Assembly: GCA_022793065.1 (NCBI GenBank)
Contig: JAAWCE010000064.1
Coordinates: 1-44,877, forward strand
DNA from: Lachnospiraceae bacterium
Lineage (GTDB): Bacteria; Bacillota; Clostridia; Lachnospirales; Lachnospiraceae
Direction of reading: 5' to 3'
Length of the DNA: 44,877 nt
Part shown: positions 16,886-24,920 of the stretch, in pieces
How positions within the stretch are numbered: the stretch's first letter is position 1
Layout of the letters: each line of letters begins with the position of its first letter
Notes under the pieces: generated by a model
Seen by the model: the letters and a program-made list of their open reading frames with translations, nothing else
Databases searched by the model: none
What the model was told of the DNA's origin: nothing
Made by a program: the position numbers and the translations under genes

Positions 16886-18925
16886 ATGGCGGAAGACAGA
16901 TATCTTGCAGCAGAACAGGGAACATCAGGTGCGGGAGAACAGGGCAGGAACGGTTCGGTCAATGGACATGGGCCGGGCGGCGGGAATGGTTCCGGTGGTA
17001 TGGGAGGTCCGGGACCGGGAGGACATGGTCCTGGAGGCAGAGTCAGGGGGCCAAGACCTAAGCTTGAACATCCTGGTAAGCTTTTTGGACGTGTGATGGG
17101 ATATACTTTGAAAGATTACGGCATTTTCTGGGGCATAGTGGTTGTTTGTATTTTTGTATCGGTTTACGCAAGCCTTCAGGGAACCATGTTCATGAGAACA
17201 TTAATCGATGCGTATATTTTGCCGCTGATGAGCGGTTCAAACCCGGATTATGGTCCTTTGGCGAGCGCTATTGGCAGAGTGGCCATATTTTATGCCCTGG
17301 GCGTGGCAGCATCCTTTACCCAGTCCAAAATATTGATATATGTGGCCCAGGGAACTTTGAGAAACATCAGAAATCACATGTTTGAGAAAATGGAGAAGCT
17401 TCCCATTAAATATTTTGATACACATGCCCACGGGGATATTATGTCTCTGTATACCAATGATATTGATACTCTTCGGCAGATGATTAGCCAAAGTATTCCA
17501 CAGATGCTTAACAGTGTCATTACAGTGGCCGGCGTCTTGATTTATATGTTGATTTTAGATATTCCGCTTACCGTTCTGACACTTGTTATGGTGGGCATCA
17601 TGTTAGCTACCACAAAGAAAATCGCGTCTTTAAGCAGTCGGTATTTCGTGGAGCAGCAGAGATCCATCGGCGCGCTGAATGGATGTATAGAAGAGACTAT
17701 GACGGGGCAGAAGGTAGTAAAGGTATTTTGCCATGAGCAGGAAAGTCTGGAACAGTTTAACAGGCTGAATGAGACGCTTTTTGACAGCGCCTATAAGGCA
17801 AATAAATTTGCGAATATGATGGGGCCTGTGAATTTACAGTTGGGCAATTTAAGCTATGTGATCTGTGCCGTGGCCGGAGGAATTCTTGCCATTACAGGCG
17901 TGTCGGGGTTGACTTTGGGAGGATTGGCCAGTTTTTTAAGCTTTAATAAGTCTTTTAACATGCCCATTAATCAGGTGAGTCAACAATTTAATAGTATTAT
18001 TATGGCATTGGCCGGCGCTGACAGAATATTTAAACTAATGGATGAAACGCCGGAGATAGACGAGGGATATGTGGAGCTGGTGAACGCGCAGAAGGGGCCG
18101 GGCGGAGAGCTGACGGAAAGCGCTGGCCGGACAGGAATGTGGGCATGGAAACATTACCACAAAGCTACAAATACCACAACGTATGTGGAGCTGAAAGGGG
18201 ATGTGATTTTTGACCATGTGGATTTCGGATATCGTGATGATAAGATGATTCTGCATGATATTGAGTTGTATGCCAAACCAGGACAGAAGATTGCGTTTGT
18301 AGGCGCCACAGGAGCGGGCAAGACTACCATTACGAATTTAATCAATCGTTTTTATGATATTCAGGATGGAAAGATACGTTATGACGCCATTAATGTGACA
18401 AAGATTAAGAAAGCAGATTTGAGACGTTCTTTGGGAATTGTATTACAGGATACGCATTTGTTCACGGATACCGTGATGGAAAATATACGATATGGTAAGT
18501 TGGACGCCACAGACGAAGAGGTGATAAGGGCGGCGAAATTGGCAAATGCGGATGGATTTATCAGAAGGCTGCCGGAGGGTTATCACACCATGCTCCATGG
18601 CGACGGGGCTAATTTAAGCCAGGGACAGCGTCAGCTGCTTGCCATTGCAAGGGCGGCGATTGCAGATCCGCCGGTACTGATATTGGATGAGGCCACCAGC
18701 TCCATTGATACCAGGACGGAAAAGCTGGTGCAGCAGGGAATGGATGCTTTGATGAAAGGAAGAACTAATTTTGTCATTGCTCACAGGCTTTCCACAGTGC
18801 GCAACAGTGATTGCATCATGGTGTTGGAACAGGGACATATTATAGAAAGAGGAACTCATGACCAGTTGATTGCACAAAAAGGTAAGTATTATCAGCTTTA
18901 TACTGGAAATGCCATTGGCGGCTGA
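16886..18925 (+). CDS. ABC exporter half-transporter, catalytic subunit
   Basis: The second half of the heterodimeric exporter, about 679 residues. Residues ~10-60 are an unusual Gly/Pro-rich cytoplasmic extension (repeats of GPG and GGM/GGH), then six membrane helices and a nucleotide-binding domain. Walker A GATGAGKTT near 473, signature LSQGQ near 577 and Walker B LILDEATSSID near 598 with the catalytic Glu present. LSQGQ with an intact Glu is what the competent partner carries in TM287/TM288-like pairs. A short extra segment rich in Trp, His and Thr (about 405-430) joins the two domains. GGGGGG at 16873-16878 lies 7 bases from ATG 16886, one base after the preceding stop, so the two subunits are translated together. 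Confidence 0.92.
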   Translation: MAEDRYLAAEQGTSGAGEQGRNGSVNGHGPGGGNGSGGMGGPGPGGHGPGGRVRGPRPKLEHPGKLFGRVMGYTLKDYGIFWGIVVVCIFVSVYASLQGTMFMRTLIDAYILPLMSGSNPDYGPLASAIGRVAIFYALGVAASFTQSKILIYVAQGTLRNIRNHMFEKMEKLPIKYFDTHAHGDIMSLYTNDIDTLRQMISQSIPQMLNSVITVAGVLIYMLILDIPLTVLTLVMVGIMLATTKKIASLSSRYFVEQQRSIGALNGCIEETMTGQKVVKVFCHEQESLEQFNRLNETLFDSAYKANKFANMMGPVNLQLGNLSYVICAVAGGILAITGVSGLTLGGLASFLSFNKSFNMPINQVSQQFNSIIMALAGADRIFKLMDETPEIDEGYVELVNAQKGPGGELTESAGRTGMWAWKHYHKATNTTTYVELKGDVIFDHVDFGYRDDKMILHDIELYAKPGQKIAFVGATGAGKTTITNLINRFYDIQDGKIRYDAINVTKIKKADLRRSLGIVLQDTHLFTDTVMENIRYGKLDATDEEVIRAAKLANADGFIRRLPEGYHTMLHGDGANLSQGQRQLLAIARAAIADPPVLILDEATSSIDTRTEKLVQQGMDALMKGRTNFVIAHRLSTVRNSDCIMVLEQGHIIERGTHDQLIAQKGKYYQLYTGNAIGG

Positions 18926-18977
18926 CGGAGGATGGTAATGATATTATGAAGTTTGGAGGAAAATTTTTCCAAAATTG

Positions 18978-19006
18978 TTGAATTTTATGTTGGGCTGTAT
19001 TATACT
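18978..19006 (+). promoter_or_regulatory. Sigma-A promoter of the flagellin-like gene
   Basis: TTGAAT at 18978-18983, 17 bases, TATACT at 19001-19006. It is a housekeeping promoter rather than the sigma-28 type usual for flagellin genes. Confidence 0.7.
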
Positions 19007-19068
19007 GAACTTAAGAAGATAACAGTATGCACGACTGATTTCAGGTATGTGCAGGAAAGGAGTGTAGT

Positions 19069-19857
19069 ATGAGGATAGGAGCAGTCAACAGCGTAAATCC
19101 TGTGTATGGAATCAGGAACAACAATTCTATCTATGGGAAGATTGCCAGCGGAAACAGAATCCAGCAGGCAAAAGATGATGCAGCAGGGCTTGCCATTGTC
19201 AATAAGATGAAGAAAGAAAGCAACGGCCTGAATGTGGGAGCAGCCAATATCAAAGATGGTATCGGCGTAGCCAATATTAAGGACGGGGCTATGGGAACTA
19301 TGGTGGATTCACTGCAGAGAATTCGCGAACTTAGTATTCAGGCATCCAATGGTTTGTATGGTCAGTCTGACAAAGAAATGATACAAAATGAGATAGACCA
19401 GTTGCTGCAGGATGTGGAGCGTTCCGCAGTGGGAACCAAATACAATGAAATGAAGCTCATGGACGGCAGTATGGCAGATATGCATATTGCGGCCAATGCT
19501 GACGGCACAGGCATGAAGATTGGAATGGAGAATGTGACCTTGAAGTCATTGGGAATTGATGGCTATGATGTCACGAAGAATTTCAACATTGACGATATTG
19601 ATGCCGCGATTGAAAAGATTAATTCGGCCAGAAGCAAGACCGGTGCGACCACAAATTCCTTAGAGCACGCATATAACAGCAATACGAATACGTCGCTTAA
19701 TCTGGTAGGTTCCAGAAGCCGTATTGAAGATTTGGATATTCCAAAGGCGGTTTCTGAAAAAGAGAAAAACAGATTGCTGCAGGATTATCGTGTTGGTATG
19801 ATGCGTAAGAAGATGCAGGACGACGCTAACGTGCTCAGGCTTTTTGGCGGCATGTAA
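19069..19857 (+). CDS. Flagellin-like protein, orphan
   Basis: A 262-residue protein with clear flagellin D0/D1 N-terminal features: IASGNRIQQAKDDAAGLAIVNKMKKESNGL, the counterpart of the flagellin LSSG-R-I-N-x-A-x-DDAAGLAI motif, and SLQRIRELSIQASNG, the counterpart of LQRMRELAVQASNG. Differences are notable: the extreme N-terminus (MRIGAVNSVNPVYGIRNNNS) is not the usual MxINxNxxA, the middle is short, and the C-terminus (LLQDYRVGMMRKKMQDDANVLRLFGGM) keeps only the general MxxKxxQxxAxxxL pattern of the flagellin D0 helix. AAGGAG precedes ATG 19069. No other flagellar gene is in the window, and the promoter is sigma-A type with its own terminator. It may be a minor or structural variant flagellin or a non-flagellar coiled-coil filament; motility of the host cannot be judged. 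Confidence 0.8.
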   Translation: MRIGAVNSVNPVYGIRNNNSIYGKIASGNRIQQAKDDAAGLAIVNKMKKESNGLNVGAANIKDGIGVANIKDGAMGTMVDSLQRIRELSIQASNGLYGQSDKEMIQNEIDQLLQDVERSAVGTKYNEMKLMDGSMADMHIAANADGTGMKIGMENVTLKSLGIDGYDVTKNFNIDDIDAAIEKINSARSKTGATTNSLEHAYNSNTNTSLNLVGSRSRIEDLDIPKAVSEKEKNRLLQDYRVGMMRKKMQDDANVLRLFGGM

Positions 19858-19924
19858 TTTCGTATAGCGTAAGGGCAGTTTTTGGTAAGGTATACAAGCT
19901 CCCGGTAAAGGATGGGGGTGTAAG

Positions 19925-19963
19925 ATAATAGAATCCATGCGAAGCGTGGATTCTATTATTGTT
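19925..19963 (+). terminator. Terminator of the flagellin-like gene
   Basis: A 16-bp stem with one G-T pair (19925-19940 with 19944-19959) and a GAA loop is followed by TGTTT. It lies 67 bases after the stop codon. Confidence 0.8.
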
Positions 19964-20100
19964 TACGCAGATCTGTGCAGAGGAAATTTGTTGCTGAGGA
20001 GTGCCTGGTGAGCAGGGGAAAAGAATTGGTACCTTGGTTAGAAAATGTTATGGGTGTTCATACTTATGTATGTAGATAAGATTAATTTTGGAGGCAGCTT

Positions 20101-21522
20101 ATGAATATTCATCTGAAGAATATTGGTATTGTCAAAGATTCATCAATTGAGATTAAAGGATTGACCGTAATTACGGGGCAGAATAATTCAGGAAAAACGA
20201 CGGTGGGCAAGGCATTGTATTCTTTGATTGACAGTGTAGTTAATTTAAAGCAAAAAGCATTGAATGATAGATACTATTATGCCATTGAACAAATGGAAAA
20301 AGCGTGTGAAGTATTTCCGTTTTATCTGGCCATGAGGAGAGGGCGCAGGAAAATTGAAAATGAATGCTTGAATATATTTTTTTCCGATGCATATGAAGAG
20401 GCTGTAGTACCTAATAAAATAGATATGTATTTAGTAGATTTAATTCATGAATTGGAAAATTTGGATATTAGGGAAGAACCATATGTGGATATTATAGGTA
20501 TGTATTATACACATTCTTATACGGCAAGAAAAATTGATTATAAAAGTTTTTGCGCCTATCGGGATGAGGCTATCTCCATTTTGCTGACGGCGAAAGAAAA
20601 TATAACCAGTGATCCGGAGCTGATTCATTATGCGAAACAGTCTATACATGCTACCCTGATGTTGGAGTTTTACGGACAGATACAACCGGTAAACATGGAT
20701 GGAGGGAACTCTCTTATAGAAATTTACAATCATGGAGAGCCTTGTTTTAAAATAAATATAGAAGATAATGAAATTTCTGATAAAGAAGAGGTGGTATATT
20801 GGAATACCCCATATAGAAAAGTTCATTTTATTGATAATCCATATATTTTGAATGAGCCGGTTTATGGAAGAGCTAATAAATACTTGGATAGAAATCTTTC
20901 GTTTGTAAATGAAGCAAGGATAATCAGCCATGATAATCAGCTGAAGTATACGTTGGATTCACCTCGTGATATGTCAATTTTTGAGGGAGGAATTATTGAC
21001 GAACGTTATAAGGTAATAAAGGAAAAAATTGATTTGATTTTGCCTGGCGAGTTTGAGGCAAAAGATGGAGATAGATTTTATGTGGATGGAAGTATGAAAT
21101 TAAATTCGGGAAATTTGGCTACCGGTTCAAAATTGTTTTCTATTATAAAAATTCTTTTGGAACTTGGAGAAATAGATGAAACTACATTGTTAATTTTGGA
21201 TGAACCGGAGTCCCATCTGTATCCTGAGTGGCAGAATTCATTTGTCGAAATACTGATGTTGCTTATTAAGGAAATAGGATGTCATGTGCTTCTTACAACA
21301 CACAGTTCACATTTTATGCTTGCGATTGATGCGTATATGCGAAAATATGAAATTACAGATATATGTAATTTTTATCACACGGAACATATTGACAACGGAG
21401 AGTATGTGACTTATCAGTGTGTAAATGATTCTCTGGATACTATATACCGAAATTTTGTTTCGTTTTTATCAGATGTTAAATTATTGCGCAATGAATATTT
21501 GACAGAGGGTGCTGAGGAGTGA
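20101..21522 (+). CDS. AAA/OLD-like ATP-binding protein
   Basis: A 473-residue SMC/ABC-class ATPase of the AAA_15/AAA_21/OLD type. Walker A GQNNSGKTT at residues 26-34, a weak signature region (LNSGNLATGSK) near 340, Walker B LLILDEPESHLYPEWQ near 363 and the switch-histidine segment LLTTHSSHFML near 398. The middle is helical and charged. No Toprim nuclease domain follows, unlike full OLD nucleases. GGAGG at 20090-20094 supports ATG 20101. The gene and its 3' neighbour are visibly more AT-rich than the flanking genes and use more AAT/ATA/TTT codons, suggesting a different origin. Proteins of this build often sit in small anti-phage modules with an effector partner; that role is inference only. 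The ribosome binding site of the next gene lies inside this gene's 3' end. Confidence 0.75.
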   Translation: MNIHLKNIGIVKDSSIEIKGLTVITGQNNSGKTTVGKALYSLIDSVVNLKQKALNDRYYYAIEQMEKACEVFPFYLAMRRGRRKIENECLNIFFSDAYEEAVVPNKIDMYLVDLIHELENLDIREEPYVDIIGMYYTHSYTARKIDYKSFCAYRDEAISILLTAKENITSDPELIHYAKQSIHATLMLEFYGQIQPVNMDGGNSLIEIYNHGEPCFKINIEDNEISDKEEVVYWNTPYRKVHFIDNPYILNEPVYGRANKYLDRNLSFVNEARIISHDNQLKYTLDSPRDMSIFEGGIIDERYKVIKEKIDLILPGEFEAKDGDRFYVDGSMKLNSGNLATGSKLFSIIKILLELGEIDETTLLILDEPESHLYPEWQNSFVEILMLLIKEIGCHVLLTTHSSHFMLAIDAYMRKYEITDICNFYHTEHIDNGEYVTYQCVNDSLDTIYRNFVSFLSDVKLLRNEYLTEGAEE

Positions 21523-21528
21523 TAGATT

Positions 21529-21854
21529 GTGAGTCGAAAAGATATCTATGGATATATAAATAATAATTTTAAAAAATTTTTGGAACCGATTTCAGAGCTT
21601 TCTAAATCTGCGAAAACTGTTTTGGTAAATGATAACAGACATCTATTGTTGATGATTATGTAGATAGTATGGAAGATACATTATCTGAACTGGCAGGTGG
21701 TTTCATAAATACAAATACCTTTCAGCAGGTGAGAGATTCTTTATCAAGATTTATTGGTTTGAAGTCACAAGATGGAGAGAACTTTTATTATGATAAGATA
21801 GAAATTATGTCTCCATATGAATATCAAAAATACATATCTAAATACTTTTCATAA
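21529..21854 (+). pseudogene. Small partner of the ATPase, split by a frameshift
   Basis: GTG 21529, after GAGGAG at 21514-21519, opens a frame that runs 43 codons to TAG 21661. The second half is in another frame: residues T-S-I-V-D-D-Y-V-D-S-M-E-D continue from about 21639 to the TAA ending at 21854. One missing base near 21632-21640 (for example an A in AACA-GACA) would restore a single protein of about 108 residues, beginning S-R-K-D-I-Y-G-Y-I-N and ending Y-Q-K-Y-I-S-K-Y-F-S. The predicted protein is hydrophilic and helical, with no motif I recognise. Overlap of signals with the ATPase gene suggests a two-gene operon. The break may be a real inactivating mutation, a programmed shift (no slippery site is evident) or a sequencing error. 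Confidence 0.65.
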
Positions 21855-21978
21855 GGGGAATAAGTTCCTGACAATTGACATTCTCTTATTTAACGCAATT
21901 GCATATATTTTTGGGAATATTGTAATAATAGCAATATGAAAAAAAGACAATAACAAGAAATATATGGTGCATAAATGC

Positions 21979-22008
21979 TTTACATATATGGGTAATCTAT
22001 GCTATTAT
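21979..22008 (+). promoter_or_regulatory. Possible promoter of the DegV gene
   Basis: TTTACA at 21979-21984 and TATTAT at 22003-22008 with an 18-base spacer lie about 70 bases before the degV-family start. The region is very AT-rich, so chance matches are possible. Confidence 0.45.
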
Positions 22009-22076
22009 ATATAGTAATGAAAACTATATGAATTAGATTTTCAAATGCGAAATAGTGGTAGATAGGAGAACATGTC

Positions 22077-22913
22077 ATGAGTTTTAAGATTGTTATGGAC
22101 AGTTGTGGAGAGTTGCCGGCAAGTCTGTTAGGAGATGAGAGGTTTGAAAGTGTGCCCTTAGGTCTGGAAGTAGGGGAATATCAAGTGCCGGATGATGAAA
22201 ATTTTAATCAGGCCGAATTTTTAAAGAAAGTAGCGGAATATCCCAAATGTCCCAAATCCTCCTGTCCGTCACCAGAACGTTTTATGGAAAGTTATCTGGC
22301 TTCGGTGGATCATGTGTATGTGGTGACACTTTCGGCTCATTTGAGCGGCAGTTATAACAGCGCAGAGCTGGGGAAAAAGTTGTATTTGGAAAAGCATGGG
22401 CAAAAGCAGATTCATGTGATAGATTCTCAGTCGGCTAGCGGCGGAGAAACGCAGATAGCCTTAAAATTGGTGGAATTGGAAGAAGCCGGCCTTTCTTTTG
22501 AAGAAATTGTGAAGCAGATAGAAGCCTTTAGAGACAGTGTTCAAACTTATTTTGTATTGGATAATTTGGAGACATTACGGAAAAACGGAAGGCTTACAGG
22601 AGTGCAGGCGCTGGTAGCGTCTACTTTGAACATAAAGCCGGTTATGGGAGCTGATAAAGGGGAGATTATTCAGCGGAGTAAGACCATTGGTATAAAGAAA
22701 GCATTGGGAAAAATGGCGGAATTGGCTGCCTGTGAAGTAACTAATTCAGAGGAACGCAGGCTGATAATTACCCATTGCAACGCGCCTGACAGGGCAAGAC
22801 AGGTACGGGATATGGTAATGGAAAGAACGAAGTTTAAAGAATGTATTATTATGGACACCAGAGGAATCAGCAGTATGTATGCTAATGACGGCGGTGTGAT
22901 AGTGACCACCTGA
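22077..22913 (+). CDS. DegV family fatty-acid-binding protein
   Basis: A 278-residue DegV-fold protein. The family binds a fatty acid and, in Staphylococcus, FakB members present it to the kinase FakA. Family signatures are present: KIVMDSCGELP at the N-terminus, CPSPERFMESY (the S-x-P-S/T region), VTLSAHLSGSYNSA, VIDSQSASGGE and the basic NLETLRKNGRLTG. No second fatty-acid kinase gene is next to it, so it would supply a distant FakA if it works that way. TAGGAGA precedes ATG 22077 by about 8 bases. It is a single-gene unit with its own terminator at 22992-23030. Confidence 0.92.
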   Translation: MSFKIVMDSCGELPASLLGDERFESVPLGLEVGEYQVPDDENFNQAEFLKKVAEYPKCPKSSCPSPERFMESYLASVDHVYVVTLSAHLSGSYNSAELGKKLYLEKHGQKQIHVIDSQSASGGETQIALKLVELEEAGLSFEEIVKQIEAFRDSVQTYFVLDNLETLRKNGRLTGVQALVASTLNIKPVMGADKGEIIQRSKTIGIKKALGKMAELAACEVTNSEERRLIITHCNAPDRARQVRDMVMERTKFKECIIMDTRGISSMYANDGGVIVTT

Positions 22914-22991
22914 TTGCTTTTTTGAAAGACTTTTGTTCAGTGAATGGGGATACGGAACAGGATGTGTGCTGGTGAGCATAAATTTGTGATA

Positions 22992-23030
22992 AAAAAGTTG
23001 ACACAAGGAGAAATTGTGTCAACTTTTTTG
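22992..23030 (+). terminator. Terminator of the DegV gene
   Basis: A 15-bp perfect stem (AAAAAGTTGACACAA at 22992-23006 and its complement at 23014-23028) with a 7-base loop runs into TTTTTTG. Confidence 0.9.
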
Positions 23031-23097
23031 TACACGGGCATCCGGCGCACATAGACTATTTCCAGTCATTTTCTGAAAAGAATCATTCATTTTTTGT

Positions 23098-23127
23098 TTG
23101 CAGTATAGGGGTATTTTAAGATATAAT
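23098..23127 (+). promoter_or_regulatory. Promoter of the DUF4230 pair
   Basis: TTGCAG at 23098-23103 and TATAAT at 23122-23127 with an 18-base spacer, 38 bases before the first start codon. Confidence 0.6.
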
Positions 23128-23165
23128 GGAAGAAGATTCTGGGGATTATGTTAGGGGGGGATGGT

Positions 23166-23855
23166 ATGAGTTCCGAAGATGAACAGAAGATAAATGAAAA
23201 GAGGATTAAGATTTTAAAACAGGGAATTATTATTTTTATATTATGTATGGTGATTTGTACTCTTGTGGCGGTTATAGTTCAGTTGCTTCGCGGTAAAAGT
23301 TTTGAGTTCATAGACGGCGCGGGCGAAGCGATTGCAAATACCGTCATAGGAGAAGAGGGGGAAACGGCAACTTTCAGCGAAGCGGCGATCAGAAAAGTGT
23401 TTGAAATCAGCGAATTATCAACGGCGGATTATACATATAATGCTGTTGCCAGGGCATATCAAGAGGACGGTTTACATATTAAGTATTACGTGGCATATGA
23501 GGGAAGAGTAAAAGTCGGAATTGATTTCAGTAAAGTTGAAATTGCAGTGGACGAGGAAGAGAAGAGAATTACCATAACGGTACCGGAAATTCAATTTCAG
23601 GAGAAGACAGTTGATCCGGGAACATTGGAATTTATATTCAAGGATAAGAAAAGTGAAACGGAACATGTGCATCAGGAGGCATATTTGTTGTGCCAGAAGG
23701 ATTTGGATGAGAGGACAAATGGGGAAAGAGAACTTTTGGAGCTGGCAGGCGCCAATGCGAAATCAGTGGTGGAAGCGCTTGTGATACCATGGTTGGAACA
23801 GGTTGAGGAGGACTATACAGTGGATATTCGGATGAAGGGGGCCAGTATGAAATGA
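23166..23855 (+). CDS. DUF4230 family membrane-anchored protein
   Basis: A 229-residue protein with a short cytoplasmic N-terminus, one transmembrane segment (about residues 20-40: IIIFILCMVICTLVAVIVQLL) and an extracytoplasmic domain. The order of a predicted helix (ISELSTADYTYNAVAR), a beta-rich section (YYVAYEGRVKVGIDFSKVEIAV) and a charged C-terminal helix fits DUF4230, a family of unknown function. The frame opens at ATG 23148, but the G-run at 23153-23159 is the ribosome binding site for ATG 23166. The stop codon overlaps the next start in an ATGA, so the pair is translationally coupled. The downstream protein is a paralogue with the same domain; together they may form a surface complex. 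Confidence 0.8.
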   Translation: MSSEDEQKINEKRIKILKQGIIIFILCMVICTLVAVIVQLLRGKSFEFIDGAGEAIANTVIGEEGETATFSEAAIRKVFEISELSTADYTYNAVARAYQEDGLHIKYYVAYEGRVKVGIDFSKVEIAVDEEEKRITITVPEIQFQEKTVDPGTLEFIFKDKKSETEHVHQEAYLLCQKDLDERTNGERELLELAGANAKSVVEALVIPWLEQVEEDYTVDIRMKGASMK

Positions 23856-24508
23856 GGAAGAAAGTGCTGATCCATGCAATGATGTGCTCAGCGATTGTGC
23901 TGGTGATGTGTTCTTGTGCTCCAGAAAATCAGGAGCAGGATTTTGCAATGACAGAATCAATAGAAGCATCGGCGGAAGTGGTGAATATAAATCCTCCGGA
24001 TATCTCGCAAATAAGATCCATATGCGAACTTGCAACATTAGAATGTTATTATCACAATGTAGCAAAATCAGTGAAGGAAAAGGGCAGCGGCCTTCTTCAT
24101 ATCGGGGAGGTGGAACGTGTCTTCTGGATTGAGTATAGTGGTGTTGCAAAGCTGGGAATTGACATGTCGAAAGTGGCAATGGAGCTGGACGGAGATCAGG
24201 TTCGGATTACAATTCCAAAAGCTGCTTTGCTGGGATTGTCCGATTATTCCTTTACGGAAGACAGTTATATTTCTTCTGATGACGGATTAAATAAAAATCC
24301 AATTACCGCAGAAAATCAGACAGAGGCAGTAGCGGCGGCAAATGAGGACATTAGGAAACTTTTTGAAAGCGACCACACTATGCTGATGCGTGCCCAGGAC
24401 AGGGCAAAAAAACTGATAGAAAATTATATCAATCAGTTGAGTGAATTGTCAGGGAGGGATTATAAAATTGAGTGGATTTATGAGAACGACAATATGGAAG
24501 ACAGGTAA
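23852..24508 (+). CDS. DUF4230 family lipoprotein, paralogue
   Basis: A 218-residue predicted lipoprotein: basic start (MRKK), hydrophobic stretch and a lipobox ending in Cys (VMCSC, Cys near residue 22). The mature part repeats the plan of its neighbour: IRSICELATLECYYHNVAKSV, then a beta-rich segment with FWIEYSGVAKLGIDMSKVAMEL, closely matching the first protein's VAYEGRVKVGIDFSKVEIAV. A tandem duplication followed by a change in membrane anchoring is the simplest history. ATG 23852 overlaps the upstream stop by four bases. The 3' end overlaps the convergent DUF1294 gene by 31 bases. Function is unknown. Confidence 0.8.
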   Translation: MRKKVLIHAMMCSAIVLVMCSCAPENQEQDFAMTESIEASAEVVNINPPDISQIRSICELATLECYYHNVAKSVKEKGSGLLHIGEVERVFWIEYSGVAKLGIDMSKVAMELDGDQVRITIPKAALLGLSDYSFTEDSYISSDDGLNKNPITAENQTEAVAAANEDIRKLFESDHTMLMRAQDRAKKLIENYINQLSELSGRDYKIEWIYENDNMEDR

Positions 24509-24753
24509 ATTCCAAAGCATAATTCTGCAATAAAAATGGCGGGCATTCCATACTTAAAATACCAATGTTTTGTCTTGTGACGGAAATGCCGCATACCCAA
24601 TGTACATCCCAATGCTCCGCCCAGAAAAGCAACCAGAAACAAAGAAGCCTCCGAGATGCGCCAGGCACCTCGGACGGCTCTTTTTTTATCTATGCCCATT
24701 ACGGCAAAACCGACGATATTAATGAAAATGAAGTAAATCAGGAAAAATTCCAT
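24478..24753 (-). CDS. DUF1294 family small membrane protein
   Basis: About 91 residues. The layout is the DUF1294 pattern: a first membrane helix, then GIDKKRAVRGAWRISEASL (conserved D-K-x-x-A-x-x-x-x-x-R-I-x-E), a helix with LGGALGCTLGM, H-K-T-K-H-W-Y-F, and a last helix. The family is widespread and unstudied. The frame opens at GTG 24762, but GAGG seven bases upstream favours ATG 24753. It lies downstream of argG on the same strand, separated by the 58-bp repeats, and its 3' end runs 31 bases into the convergent DUF4230 lipoprotein gene, so no room is left for a conventional terminator. Confidence 0.85.
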   Translation of the reverse strand: MEFFLIYFIFINIVGFAVMGIDKKRAVRGAWRISEASLFLVAFLGGALGCTLGMRHFRHKTKHWYFKYGMPAIFIAELCFGIYLSSILSFS

Positions 24754-24770
24754 ACCAAACACCTCATGGG

Positions 24771-24920
24771 GGCATGTATTTTATGCTTTAGAATATCTGT
24801 TCACGAAGATGAACCATAGATATTCTTAGGCATGTACTTTATGCTTTAGAATATCTGTTCACGAAGATGAACCATAGATATTCTTAGGCATGTATTTTAT
24901 GCCTTAGAATATCTGTTCAT
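24771..24920. repeat. 58-bp tandem repeat at the 3' end of argG
   Basis: Two full copies (24771-24828, 24829-24886) and a partial third (24887-24920) differ at only a few bases. The third copy includes the argG stop codon and its last codons, so the array arose by duplicating the gene's 3' end outward. Each full unit holds an inverted repeat AGAATATCT...AGATATTCT (9 bp) enclosing GTTCA...TGAAC, able to form a stem-loop in RNA of either strand. Confidence 0.9.

Noticed and set aside
19240..19300. Recent internal duplication in the flagellin-like protein (ANIKDGIGVANIKDGAMG)
   Set aside because: The segment aligns with the normal flagellin region N-x-x-D-G-I-S-x-I-Q-T-A-E-G-A without a gap, so a duplication is not required.
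24771..24920. Possible CRISPR array
   Set aside because: The repeats are contiguous 58-bp units with no variable spacers, and include argG coding bases.
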